From: Usnea hakonensis
Lineage: Eukaryota > Ascomycota > Lecanoromycetes > Lecanorales > Parmeliaceae
Assembly: GCA_013423325.1 (NCBI GenBank)
Contig: BLJB01000405.1
Span: 1-57,063, forward strand
DNA: 57,063 nt
Direction of reading: 5' to 3'
Numbering within the stretch: the stretch's first letter is position 1; each line of letters begins with the position of its first letter. Shown piece by piece: positions 46,641-57,063 of this stretch. The position numbers and the translations under genes are program-made. The notes below the pieces were generated by a model, which was not told the origin of the DNA, did not search any database, and saw only the letters and a list, made by a program, of their open reading frames with translations.

Positions 46641-47640
46641 AAGATGGACTTGAACAAAGAGGGTTGGCAGGCGCGAAATTCCTGACGGCTTCGAGAGACT
46701 GGCCCTCGTCAAGGAGTATTGTCTGACTATTCTTGACCATCGAGACTTGAAAATTGATTTACCAGGGGCTGGGGCAGTCCGTGCGAAGCCTATCCCCCAG
46801 AAGCCTCTGATAGGTCTCTACTATCCTTTGTACTGGCAGCACGGACAAGCTGACAATTTCTTTGGCGCTCCAAGAAAGGTATCAAGAACCCTTTCCCAAT
46901 ACTTTCTACAGCTTGATGGGCCCTCATGAGGATGATGGTATCGGTCTCACGACGTTGTCCCTCCTCCAATTCAAACGTACCTCGGAAACCGAGGTACACA
47001 GCGTTGTTGGCAGGAATTCCTACCGGATGCGGGCGGAGATCCCTTCCGTTCGATAGATCACAATCGAGTTGCAGAGGGGGTGGCGAGAGCTGCAATGCTA
47101 CGCTACCAGTCATGCACTCTGCACCGGCAATTTTGGGGCCGTTAGCGTGACAGAAACGATTTATATATCTCTCAAAAAATATAAGCGACGGCGGTAACTA
47201 CACATCTTGTTTCCCACATAGATACATTCAGAAAAGCCTACGAAACCCCTTTTTCCAAGGCGTGCGTCCAAGAGGGGTTACAGCAGCTCCGCTTGAGTTC
47301 AGTCAATAAGGATCTTGATAAGATCCGACAGGACCTGGACTCGGTTCGTGAGCAGCGACGAGGATGCCGCCGAGCCAAGGCAAGGAGAAAGCCCACAACT
47401 TTCACTCAATTATGGCCTTCCAGGCTGTAAATGCGGTGAAGAGAGAGGCACAAGACTGGGTGTATGTTGAGAGTGTGCTGACCAATTTGGAGGGGAATTA
47501 ATATGATCCATAGGAGGACCGTAAAGAGGATAGCTTGGATCCACCTCAGTGAGTGACATAGACGATTCCTGTATAATGCCATTTAACTACCATTACGACA
47601 TTTACTGGTACCATTATGCTGATATCGTAAAAGACCTGTG
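46641..47640. other. No intact gene; minus-strand frame of unknown origin
   Basis: A 107-codon minus-strand frame (46790-47113, containing LSPPPLQLDCDLSNGRDLRPHPVG) and overlapping plus-strand frames are present without a recognised family. I see no splice-consistent gene. Confidence 0.3.
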
Positions 47641-48132
47641 AGATCACAAGGTCACAAAACATTACCCCGAAAGGTTCCTATGCGAATGGCCGGGATGCCC
47701 AATGGAGACGAAGGATAAGGACCAGCTAGACGCGCATCTTCGACAGATCCATGATAGAGTCATGTGGGTCTGTCCGATTAGGACATGTCATCGCCGATTC
47801 GGGAGCGAAGAGGAGACCCTCGAATACATCGAGGACGAACATGCTGGTCAAAGTGATGATGCCGAACATCTTGCTCGAGCAAGATAGAATGTTCGCCACA
47901 GGAGAGCTACGCCGACAACGCAAGGTAGCGTAAGATCTTGCCAACGCGTTAATATGTTTATAGATTCCCAAGAATTGCCGCGTCCGAAACATGGCAAACT
48001 GGATAAACGCGCGTCGGAACCTGATGGTCAACCATCGCCTTTTTAGAACTCGCACTATGCTGAAGCGCGTTACCCAGGCGTTCGACAAGCTGTTGACTGC
48101 ATTCCAGCGTGTCTTAAACCGATTTGGCTTAG
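47641..48132 (+). pseudogene. Zinc-finger-like gene relic
   Basis: One frame reads FLCEWPGCPMETKDKDQLDAHLRQIH followed by WVCPIRTCHRRFGSEEETLEYIEDEH, which looks like two C2H2-like units, and stops at 47885-47887. A neighbouring frame continues as RMFATGELRRQRK, then possibly after a short intron (47929-47963) IPKNCRVRNMANWINARRN to a stop at 48150-48152. The frame change between the halves, with no good intron, argues for a broken gene. Function unknown. Confidence 0.4.
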
Positions 48133-48148
48133 CAAAGAAACCCGATCC

Positions 48149-48442
48149 GTGAGCGCATCGAATCTCAAACCCGGCACGTTGATCAGATGCGCAATGGCAA
48201 AACAAGGTCGACAGAAGCGCAAGATTAATACCGGACCCGGAAAACACATCCAGCAAACGGTCGAGAGCATCGAGAAGCGCTATAACACTTACCACAATGA
48301 TGCCATGCGCTATGCACACATTATTAGCAATATTGAAAAATTTGAACGCTGGGGGAAACCGCGAAAAGTGCTAGTCCGCAATATCATTGAACAGGAGATC
48401 ACGAGAATGAAGGGAAAGGAGCCTGGTACAAACCGTTTCTGA
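48149..48442 (+). pseudogene. Unassigned basic open frame (97 codons), possible relic
   Basis: MSASNLKPGTLIRCAMAKQG followed by a helical, basic stretch (KHIQQTVESIEKRYNTYHND). It directly follows the zinc-finger-like relic and may be part of it in another frame. No family recognised. Confidence 0.3.
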
Positions 48443-51400
48443 GAGGGGTAGACTGCGGTATGCGATTCCAAATCAAAAAAAAGGATCAAGAGATAGTGGC
48501 ACTGTACAGCGCTTATCACTCTCAAACGGCAAGGAATTACTTCAACAAACGAATCCTTTTGGACCAAGGGAAGAGCACCCCTGAAGCTCCTCGCATTCTA
48601 CCCCGAAGATTTTGAGCCTTCGACCTCGACGAGCTACGCCAGCTACGTGCGGTAATCACCGAGTATGCAAGTGGAGAATGCGGTGTAATACACATGGAGA
48701 TTTCTTCCAAAGGAGTCGGTGCTGGTAAAAACAAAGAGGATGCTTCCACAAGATACCCCTAGCAACTTCCGTCGGTCTGGTGCTGTGTCGACCACCTCTC
48801 CTTCCCGTCTTCGTCTCAGGAGTATCTCCAGAGGAATCCATCATTATGATACGCGCGAGATCGTTTTCATCACCTACTCTTTTACCCCTGAGTCTGAATT
48901 ACGTGATGCTCTCTAAAATCGCAAAGAAAGAACGTAATTTTCGTGAGAAGTGTTGCTTCCCGACGCAAAGATGAAAAGTGCAGATAATGCAATGTTCACT
49001 GCCAGCGAAATTTCATGCCAGCAAGAAATCTGACGGAAAGCTGCGTGCTCTGCCTGGAGCCTTTGCATCTGCTCTGCCTCGCGAGCATACGCTGTCTGAC
49101 GCGGAAGTGGAGAAAAATGACGACGGATATGTCTCACTTTCTGATAATCAGTTCGCCAAAGCTGATGCTCATCTGGTAATCTGGTGTGATCAGTAAGGAG
49201 CAAAAAACGGGAAGTCATGATCAGTTTGATGAATTATCTTCTTACGTTTCATGGAAGCTGATATGATTATGTTCAGCACTCTAGTTTCGGCGTTTTCTCC
49301 CTGTCTGATCGCCGGGTCAGCGAAGCTTGGAATCAGTCACAAATTAAGCTCAGGACACCCCGACCTTCATCGCGGCTCGTTCTTTAGGACATAGAAGGCA
49401 TTCGTTCGCTCAGAGCACGATGGACCTCTACGTTGGTCAGTCGAATTATGACTTCTGGACGGAACGCGTCGTAGCTCCACCAAAACCACCACCCTACGCC
49501 GTTCAAATGAGCATCTGCTAAATACATTTTTAGCACAAGAGAAGCTAAAGCGATCGTGTCCATGGACCGATTCGAGTGTTGTATTGCTCCACTCAAGAAT
49601 CCTTGACACAGAGTACTTTGAGACGCTCTTGGTACTGATGAGCTGGATCCTAGAGCGCTAATTGGCTCCACATAATTTCCGAGTCAATCCTTGAATGCGC
49701 TGCTCAATTTAAACACCGCGAACACTGGCAAGAATATGTCTGTTTGATTCCCCTCATCTCGTTTGGCACGATACACGGGCTCAAACATCAATATCAATCA
49801 ATTACATCGCAAAGCCAAGATGAAGGCGAGACTAGAGGATCCGAGCCTTTTTCAACTAGACCTTGAGCGTACATTTCCGGGGCTTTCTTAATTACCGACG
49901 GCTGTCCGTAGTCAAAGCTTTTCACTCTCCGGAGAAGACATCAGTAAAATATTATAATTAAAAGACGTTCTAAATTAGAATAGAGAGTTTAGCTCTCGAA
50001 GGCACCGTCTCATCGACTGCTCTACCGACCATTGCCGCAGACCTAGATTTAGGGGAGGCAAAGCGCTCGGCATTCCAATAGGTGAACAGTATTGAGTTAA
50101 TATACACCTTTGCATGCACGGTTATGTTCTTCCTATCTCCCACTCAGAACTCTTAAAATCGAAGAAGCTCGTGAGGCAAGAGTCGACACGGAGAATGGCA
50201 AGAGTCGAATTATTATCTAGCTCGCTCTGAATGAAGATACCAGCCTGCCCTGCACTGCCGTTGTTGATTGAATACGACTTGCCACTTTACCCTTTATAAA
50301 GCCAAAGGTCATTGGAGATGGTCAACCTATATGGTGGAGCAGCCTACAAGACCCTTGTCCTATTACAGAAGCAGAAGCATTTCACTTCTTTCCCTTCCAT
50401 CAATATTGTCATCCTACCAAATACACATACTCACCGCTTTTTGTATGCATCAGTTCAACGATCAACCTTCACGGGCTTTGAGAAATCGAAATGGCCTGAC
50501 AAAGGCATCGGTAAAGGTACATCTTCGAGGCTCTCTCACTCCAAGACACAGTCAAGGAAGATTAGATATGGAAAACGTGGACTAGGAGGATCGGAACTAA
50601 AGCGCAAACCACAGGACTCCTGAAAATTGACAAGATATCATTGCAAGTGGAGAGATCTAAGACTGAGGCCATCAGGACTTTCTGGATGAGTTCAGCAACG
50701 ATTTTGGCACTGCAACTCCTTATTCGAGGGACGAACCCAAATTCAATGCTCTTTAGATGATTCAGCTATCGAATTCACTGTGTACACAGCGCGAGCGAGC
50801 CTGCTAGCGGCAGCACTGTCAGAATTGGCGGTGGCAGAAGAATTCCGTAGAAGAAATAGCGGAGGTAGTCATGAAAATCTCAGACGAACAGCGTGTGAAG
50901 TTTGATGAGTTATCGGTACGTTGTCGAATGCGGCTTCTGGCGATGCTCGGATTGATGCCTCATGCTCCAATCATTCTACGTTCATTGAGCGATTTAACCA
51001 AGAAGAAAGAGCTGGGAATGAGAAGAATCAATAAAGGCATCAATTTCGGTGACATCTTTACGCAGATTTTCGCTCGACATTTTGCTCCCTGTCCTCCATT
51101 CGTCCCAGCTATTCGAAATCTGCAGACCTGCTTGTTTCTTCTTCTTCCTGCGATACATAATCCTCCATTCGTGGTAAAGCCCAAACGAAAGGCTGCTGAG
51201 GAACTAAGCACCAACAAGAATACTAAGCGCTCATGAAGGCACAGAGGTCCAAGACCACTTAAAGAAAGTACGGCTGTGGAAGGTCGACCGACCACGCGAG
51301 TGGCTCCCGTCTGCAACTCGCCTGGAAATCAGGCTGGCGGACGATTTGGAGGGTTTTATGTTTACGCTAGAACACACCAGCTCAAGCTATGATGCAAGCA

Positions 51401-52855
51401 CCTACGTCTACTGCCAACACGGCTTTACGATTCAACGATGCGGGAGGAGGGGGCGGTGTATTCGCCCAGGCTGGCGTCATGTGTCGGGGTGTGTCCGGCG
51501 AAATTTGGAAGTATGAGGTGGTGCAAACGGTGTTGGATTGTAATCGCGTGCGAGGATCACAGATTTCCAAGAGTCTAGCGTCCTATCCCTTCCTTCACAT
51601 GCTTCGTTGACGATTTCAGTCTCTACAGGAACATGTACAGAAGTCTAACAGAGTGTTGCCTCGCCACTTCCGCGCTGACTCTGCATTAACGACAGCGAAA
51701 TAAAAACGTTTTTCCAATAACGTTTAGCCTGCATGGCTCAAGGCCTGAGAATGTCTCAGTTGAGGGATCTTAGATGTTCGAACACGGTTGTACACCACGG
51801 ACCAGTGGCGATGATATGGACCTTCATCATCACATTTATAGGGGACATGAAACAGCAACAAGAAGCGGTTGGGTGTTTGGGACCTATGGCAAATCTCTCA
51901 TGCAGGATAGCTACGCAGTCCAGATACCTGGAATAACGTGAACTCTGACACATGTCATCACGGCCGTTACAATCATCAAACACTTTACGAGAGAGCCCGT
52001 GTTACGCCTATGGCAAATTCTGAGAGACAGAACCCTTTCAGGAAACAGACGATGTTCGCGAACGCAAGCTTGATCTGATACGGCTGAGGGATCCTTATTA
52101 CGTGGCTCGCTTTATGTGGCCGGAGACGAGGAATAATACTGACATAATTGAAGAGAAGCGTAACGGTACAAGAGCGGATAAAGAAGGCAACAGAGTTGGA
52201 GAACAAGAATCGATGAGCATTTTTTGTTAAATGAGAGTGGGGAGAGCCTGAAAGTCTAGATTTGGATGCGAAAGAGCAAGGTCAACAAGAAAAGAGTATT
52301 GATAAGAAGGAAGATGATCAATTAGAGGCTGAAGAGCAAACGTGCCGCTGCTCGTCCTTTGAAGAACGGACAACAGATCAACACTTTAATCACATGTTGA
52401 TCAAGCTCTCAGCGCTGACGGTTTTGTCTGTTAGCTATGAGGCCACGCCCCGTGACCAACGACGACAACGCTAGTGGTCCATTGAGCACGATGCTCAACG
52501 ACTCAGTAGGATGGATGATCGAGTACCGATATTCAGCAAACGTCAGAGCAGGCATCACCCTGAGATTCCCTGTTGGCAGCCGTGTCCTCGGTGCGACATA
52601 AGACACCATCAGAGAAGCGGCTCCTTAAAGACGGGCTGGTGGCAACAATCGCGGCAGCAACAGCAGCCATAACAACAGTAAGAGCAGATGGCCGAGCTAC
52701 AGCGACAGAATGCGCAGCTCATCGCAGAAATGCAGTATATGCGCGTGGCTCAACAGCAAAGGTCTGCATTCGCGGCTAAGTATGATTATAGTTCCGCAGC
52801 CGAACAACGACAGGCTCTCTAATCCGAGGTCGTATTAAAAATGAACCAGGTGCGG
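48443..52855. other. Degenerate coding-like region, no intact gene
   Basis: 4.4 kb of normal base composition with only short frames. Longest are 50312-50623 and 50871-51236 (plus) and 49384-49671 (minus), none of a known family. A Gln-rich helical fragment (MAELQRQNAQLIAEMQYMR) is readable at about 52689-52755 but lies in a stop-broken context. The impression is of old, heavily frameshifted transposon or gene debris. Confidence 0.35.
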
Positions 52856-53355
52856 CACTCAAAGTGGGCTGAGCAAAGCGCTGTCAATCTCGGCCCAGTG
52901 TAGCGCTTCTTGTCTTTGCATCTCCGTATCCCAGTGATACCTACCTCCAAGTACAGTATCGAGTTTCAAATCCGCCTTCTCATCGGCTGTACAGTAGCAT
53001 GTCCGACATCCCCGTTTGGTGGTATGGCGCTGAAGACCCGCATGGTCTACCTGCTGTGGTATGTCTCCCAATATAGTCATCCTAACGCGCACACGGCTTC
53101 TTCCTGTCCGTTGATCTCTAATTGAGTACCACGGTCCAGTTATTGTATCGGTTTGCGAAAGGCTTCTACCACGTCGTCAATATTTGCGCCATGCGGAGCC
53201 AGGCTCAGTGTGAAAACATTTGCAAGTTTGCGACGTTCGTCAAATGGTAGACAAGCGGGAATCAAATAGAACGCTTTCAGTGCGCGATACATATTCCTGT
53301 GTATCCCGAAGTCGTCTATGAAAAGAAGATATGGTAGAGAGATGTGGGGGTCATC
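52856..53355 (-). mobile_element. DNA-transposon transposase relic, Plavaka/TNP2-like
   Basis: Read on the minus strand from 53355: DDPHISLPYLLFIDDFGIHRNMYRALKAFYLIPACLP..., then NVFTLSLAPHGANIDDVVEAFRKPIQ, an in-frame TAA where Gln is likely (CAA to TAA), LDRGTQLEING, a +1 frameshift, and GDIPQQVDHAGLQRHTTKRGCRTCYCTADEKADL ending at a stop near 52859. The combination of an acidic LLFIDDFG strand with the GDIPQQ...GCRTCYC segment is what I know from Plavaka-type fungal transposases. Neither end of the element is visible, and the fragment is inactive. Confidence 0.72.
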
Positions 53356-53554
53356 AGAGGTAGCGTTCTACCCACTAGTCACGGCGATTCAGGATCGATT
53401 TTCCATCAGAATCGCGACAGATGGGTAGGGCCAGCATTTGGAGGTTCAACGAAGAACGACCCGTGCATGTACGACTGATTTATGTCTGGAGGCGACACAC
53501 TTTGAACTTGAGCTTGGTACCACTAATGTTCGTCGTACAAAACACCAAAACGGG

Positions 53555-53680
53555 AACGATAAAATTATTAATAGCTTATTTTATAAATTATTTTATATAT
53601 CTCTTTATTTTATAAAAATATTAATTATTAAATACTAAATATAGAGAGGATTTTAATAATATCTACTAAATCTATTCTCC
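53555..53680. repeat. Short AT-rich patch
   Basis: About 125 bp of nearly pure A/T (TTATTTTATAAATTATTTTATATA...) inside sequence of normal composition, resembling the RIP-altered block at the other end of the window. No flanking duplication is obvious. Confidence 0.6.
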
Positions 53681-56215
53681 TACTACCCATGTTATGATAA
53701 TACGAAGACCTTTCTCGAAAGCAAGGAGGGCCAAAAGTTGATTCTCCAAGGAAATCCACTAACAGTGGATAACAGAGTATACGAAGCCCAAGCACAGAAG
53801 ATAAGTGTCCAAGACGAGAAGTTCAGATCTTTCGCTGGGCTATTTATTGAGGCGGACACTACTCGGGCAACCAGAATGGTAGAAAACAGCGAGACGACTC
53901 ACTGCAGCCACTTGGGGTGGAAGACCGATGATAAGACCAAGAAGAGGATGCCGGAAACGAGATCTGGGCTCAATGTGATATTTATACCGATATCGGTCGG
54001 TGGCGGAACGGTAGATGTAGGCGAAGCAACCGAGTGACACACAGAACCGAAAACCAAAGGTGACAAGAGAGGAAGAAGCCGAATGGGCATAATGAGATGC
54101 TAAAGATAAAGGTTAGAATGTTTGGGATCCGTCTAAGAAGTACCACCAACACGAAACCGTCGGAGCTGACGGGGACAGTTTTTGGAAAGAGAAAGACTAG
54201 CGGCTTGTATGGAGGAACAGATACAGGCTTAGACAACGTCGTCCGCATTCTTTTGGTAAGCAGTACCTGGATACCTGGAATGAAAAGGACGGAAGGAAGT
54301 TGCAGTCCTCGAGCGACCATCGGCCTCGCGCGCGATATCTATACTGGCAGTATTGCAAGACAGTAGTGAGAGGGGCATGGATGAACGAGTAAGGACGTGC
54401 GCAGGAGGTACTAATGCAGGAACGAAGAAAGCAATTCTGGGAACGAGCGGACAGCTCTTGATGTGGTGAACGGTGCTAAGGGATGGAAGTTCAGTAGTGT
54501 CTTTGTGGACGTCCCTTTGAACGCGCAGTTGACACAGCAGGCCGCGGGGCGGGTCATCACACTTCATAGGAGAACGTACACAATGTCTAACTCATGACCG
54601 CGAGTCATTCGTACAATCAAGTACTCTGAGGAAGACAACTGTCGCCAGCAGCAATGGTTTTACATCGACGTCTTCGTATGGCCACATGCAGGAAGGAGTC
54701 CAACTACTACCCAAGATACGGCGTCTTGCTACCGAAGCCTGTCATAAAGGTCTAGAAGATGGCAGATCATTGCGAGTCATGAAGAGACAGCAAGGCTTCA
54801 TCTGGGATACGTGAGAGATGGTCTATGACTCGATTTCTCTGTTTACTTTCTTCCTATTATCCTCATCCCAGTTACCGATAATGAACATCCTATATCCATC
54901 TTACCTCCAGATATGTCACCCCACCAAGCCGCTATTACCCCTTTCTTCGACCTCAACACCTAGTCATATTCCGCTAACAATAGTCATCGCCTAAAGTATA
55001 GCCTGGTCAGCATGGTGTAAAGCAAAAGCGAAAGACTAGTGAGAATATGAGATCCTGTCTATACGGCTCTACACGGGTTCTACGTTACCAAAGCTGGTTG
55101 GTTACCAGTCCGAGGTGCTTGCGAACATCCTTGTCGAGGCCATAAACCGCAATACCGAGGAGCGAATCCTAGTCATTGCACTTAAGAACACCCCTGTCGG
55201 CAGCGTCCTAAGACGAGCCGCCAATGCCTATCAGACTTAGCTCCAAAACTCTTGCCTCCCTGTGTGCACCTGTGTTCAAGCTCGCAAATTCAGGCCCAGT
55301 ACGCGGTCAATGCTTGTATCCTACAGGCTCCGTGTCATGTTTAGACTACGGCTGAGTGAGGCAAAGAGAGTCCCTGGACACTCACGAGGAGTGGATGGAA
55401 GAAGATTACATCAGGGATGGAAAAGAGTCAAGTGATACCAGTGACTATCTGTATTACAACAGATTGGATCCTGGATCGTCGAGAGTAGCCTTTTATCCAA
55501 AGATAAATCACTCAAGCTCTAGACGGAGAAGAGCTTGACCATCGTCCCCTGATCCCTGCTTGAAGCTTTCAAGTCTTCTCGATCTATCCTAGCCTTTCGG
55601 TCTGCCTTCAATCCTCACATTATCTTCCCACCTTAATCTCATCATCTTCTTGCACGTCAAAGTCGAATTCAAGCGCAGTATTATATGGTCGAAGTTGGGC
55701 TGCACCAAGGAGGAACTCAAGGACTGGATCGAGGAGGGTCGCAACGATATATTTCTCGATTCCCATAACATAATCGATGGAAAAATCCCATACCAAGTGG
55801 CGCTCGATAGACAGTATCTTCATGAAGGACTTGATGAAGGCCGGTCGTATCCGCACATATAAACGTACTGAGCTTGACGATGATATCTTTGTCGATGATT
55901 CAGACTCCGAGATGGATGGTGATATTTGTATTCCACCTCTTTCTCAACAGCCTCGTCTTTCAGTGGGATGGCCAGGTGACTAGCACGGTGGCAAATGGTT
56001 GGTACGAATCTAATCCACTCAGTGGAAGTGATAGCGCGGCCATTGAAGCAGAGATCATTGCCTCCGAGACGATGTGCAACTTAATGGAAACAGTGTTTCC
56101 AAGATACAATACCATGGATTACCACCTGTTCACAGTGCTGCCATCGTGATCTGGAGGTCATACCCGGACTTCCTTCGTGTTCCTGAAGTGTCCTCAAAGT
56201 GTGCTAGTTGCCTGT
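53681..56215. other. Degenerate coding-like region, possible helicase scraps
   Basis: No intact gene. 54447-54596 reads VNGAKGWKFSSVFVDVPLNA then QLTQQAAGRVITLH, reminiscent of the QxxGR motif of SNF2-type helicases. 55075-55240 reads LVGYQSEVLANILVEAINRN then ERILVIALKNTPVGSVLRRA, reminiscent of helicase motif Ia in SF1 proteins. 55650-55862 and 55777-55983 are overlapping frames without a family. These readings are tentative. Confidence 0.3.
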
Positions 56216-56415
56216 TTCTATTGCGCTTTCGTCCTTGTCCTCATTGCACAGTACTACGGTCTTCCGGCAAGCCTTTAAACCGACAATGGGAAGCACTTTG
56301 TGGGGTCAGAAACGATTTCCCTCTTTGACAGCCATGGCACGCATATCAAACAAGCTCCAATTAGTCACCCCTCATCTGTGGGGCGAGTGGAAAGGAGTGT
56401 TCAACTGGTGTTAGC
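56216..56415 (+). mobile_element. Second Ty3/gypsy-type integrase relic
   Basis: One frame reads AQYYGLPASL, a stop, TDNGKHFVGSETISLFDSHG, then QAPISHPSSVGRVERSVQLVLAL and a stop at about 56416-56418. TDNG...HPxSxGxVER is the central and C-terminal part of an rve-type integrase core. It is a different lineage from the integrase at 46.3 kb (TDNG/SHPSSVGRVER versus SDRD/YHPQTDGASER) and is interrupted by a nonsense codon. Confidence 0.7.
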
Positions 56416-57063
56416 GCTATGAGAAGGGAGCACAGTTGAAACACTGATGGGGAAGAGCGCTCCCGCAATCAATGCCTAATATCAACACCTCGCATTCCTT
56501 TGGCGAAAGCAAGTCTAAAACCACAAGATGCGACAATGTTCCATCCTTAACACCTCAGCCCAGCCAGTATTGAGGCCCGAGCGCTATATCAATTATTCTG
56601 CAGAGGAGTGGGCTTTTGGCTGCTACGGTAGCTTAACAGGTAAATTAGCATGCTCAAAAAAAATGCGATTTCTTGGCACACACACCTGATACACCAACCA
56701 CCTGAATTTGTATGTAGAGACCAACATCAATCAGTGCAATTACCTGAAATCCATTCTAAAGTCCCAATATCCTAAAGTGGTAATAATGAAGCTTCGACTT
56801 GGTGTATATAGGCTGACTGAGGTGTTTCAGGCCACCCACCACCATGACCATTGACGACCATAGCCGTTTCATGGGCTCGGAGCTTCTATAGGCACACTGG
56901 AAGCCCTCTGCTGTCGCCGAAAGAGTCCGTTGCCATCCAGCCACGGCCTATAGATAGGAGCGCAATATTCAGGTGTATGGTAGTCTGAATCCATATCGTT
57001 ATAGCATACGCGGTCGGCCTCGGAGACTCACGTCTGCGGCCAAAGAAGCCCTCCTCGAGTACC
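56416..57063. other. No feature recognised to the window end
   Basis: Short frames only, with no splice-consistent gene; the sequence runs out of the window. Confidence 0.4.

Noticed and set aside
47726..48319. 197-codon minus-strand frame
   Set aside because: It is antisense to the Cys/His-patterned plus-strand fragments, whose motifs are more protein-like.
49985..50042. tRNA-like stretch on the minus strand (GGTCGGTAGAGCAG ... GCCTTCGAGAGC)
   Set aside because: The A-box-like and B-box-like segments are imperfect and I could not fold an acceptor stem or anticodon arm; at most a tRNA or SINE remnant.
1..57063. CRISPR arrays, rRNA operons, bacterial operons
   Set aside because: Introns, fungal-specific families and RIP identify a fungal nuclear genome; no regularly spaced repeats or rRNA sequence were seen.

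Overview
The window comes from a filamentous ascomycete (Pezizomycotina). The genes have short GT-AG introns of about 47-150 bp with CTAAC/CTGAC-like branch sites. The proteins include fungal-only families: Zn2Cys6 regulators, a DUF3602 protein and a HeLo-like/NACHT STAND protein. One end carries an extremely AT-rich block of the kind left by repeat-induced point mutation (RIP). A Leotiomycetes-like species is my impression only; the class was not established.

Layout. (1) 1-6302 is a RIP-type AT-rich block with no genes. It is interrupted by GC-richer islands that I identify as 5'-truncated Tad-type LINE insertions, three of them with clear 13-14 bp target-site duplications. (2) 6303-42454 is ordinary gene space with about 15 genes: a two-exon NLR-like STAND protein right beside the RIP block, two predicted secreted proteins, a GPI-anchored wall protein, a coiled-coil protein, a Nudix hydrolase, the molybdopterin synthase large subunit, two Zn2Cys6 regulators, a one-finger C2H2 protein, an alpha/beta hydrolase, the mitochondrial import J-protein Pam18/Tim14, the ribosome-biogenesis factor Rlp24 and a DUF3602 protein. 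Low-complexity intergenic tracts separate several of them; one holds two N bases. (3) About 43.9-57.06 kb is a graveyard of broken coding fragments with normal base composition: two different Ty3/gypsy integrase relics, a minus-strand DNA-transposon transposase relic, zinc-finger-like fragments and possible helicase scraps. None is intact.

How the genes work together. 32.5-39.1 kb is tightly packed. PAM18 and RLP24 diverge from a 276-bp shared promoter. RLP24 and the DUF3602 gene converge with 87 bp between stop codons, and the DUF3602 gene and the Upc2-like regulator diverge. Nudix and MoaE also diverge from one promoter. No metabolic cluster with a shared pathway is visible.

Most unusual points: LINE tails that still look young inside a heavily mutated block; a recurring short AACTAGTT-centred motif through that block; a Zn2Cys6 regulator with a CAA-to-TAA-like stop at codon 7 and a doubtful splice junction; an alpha/beta hydrolase whose expected start codon is GTG; two inferred GC-AG introns in neighbouring genes; and the non-AT-rich graveyard. 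All exon structures were read by eye from splice signals, reading frame and recalled family conservation, with no transcript evidence.
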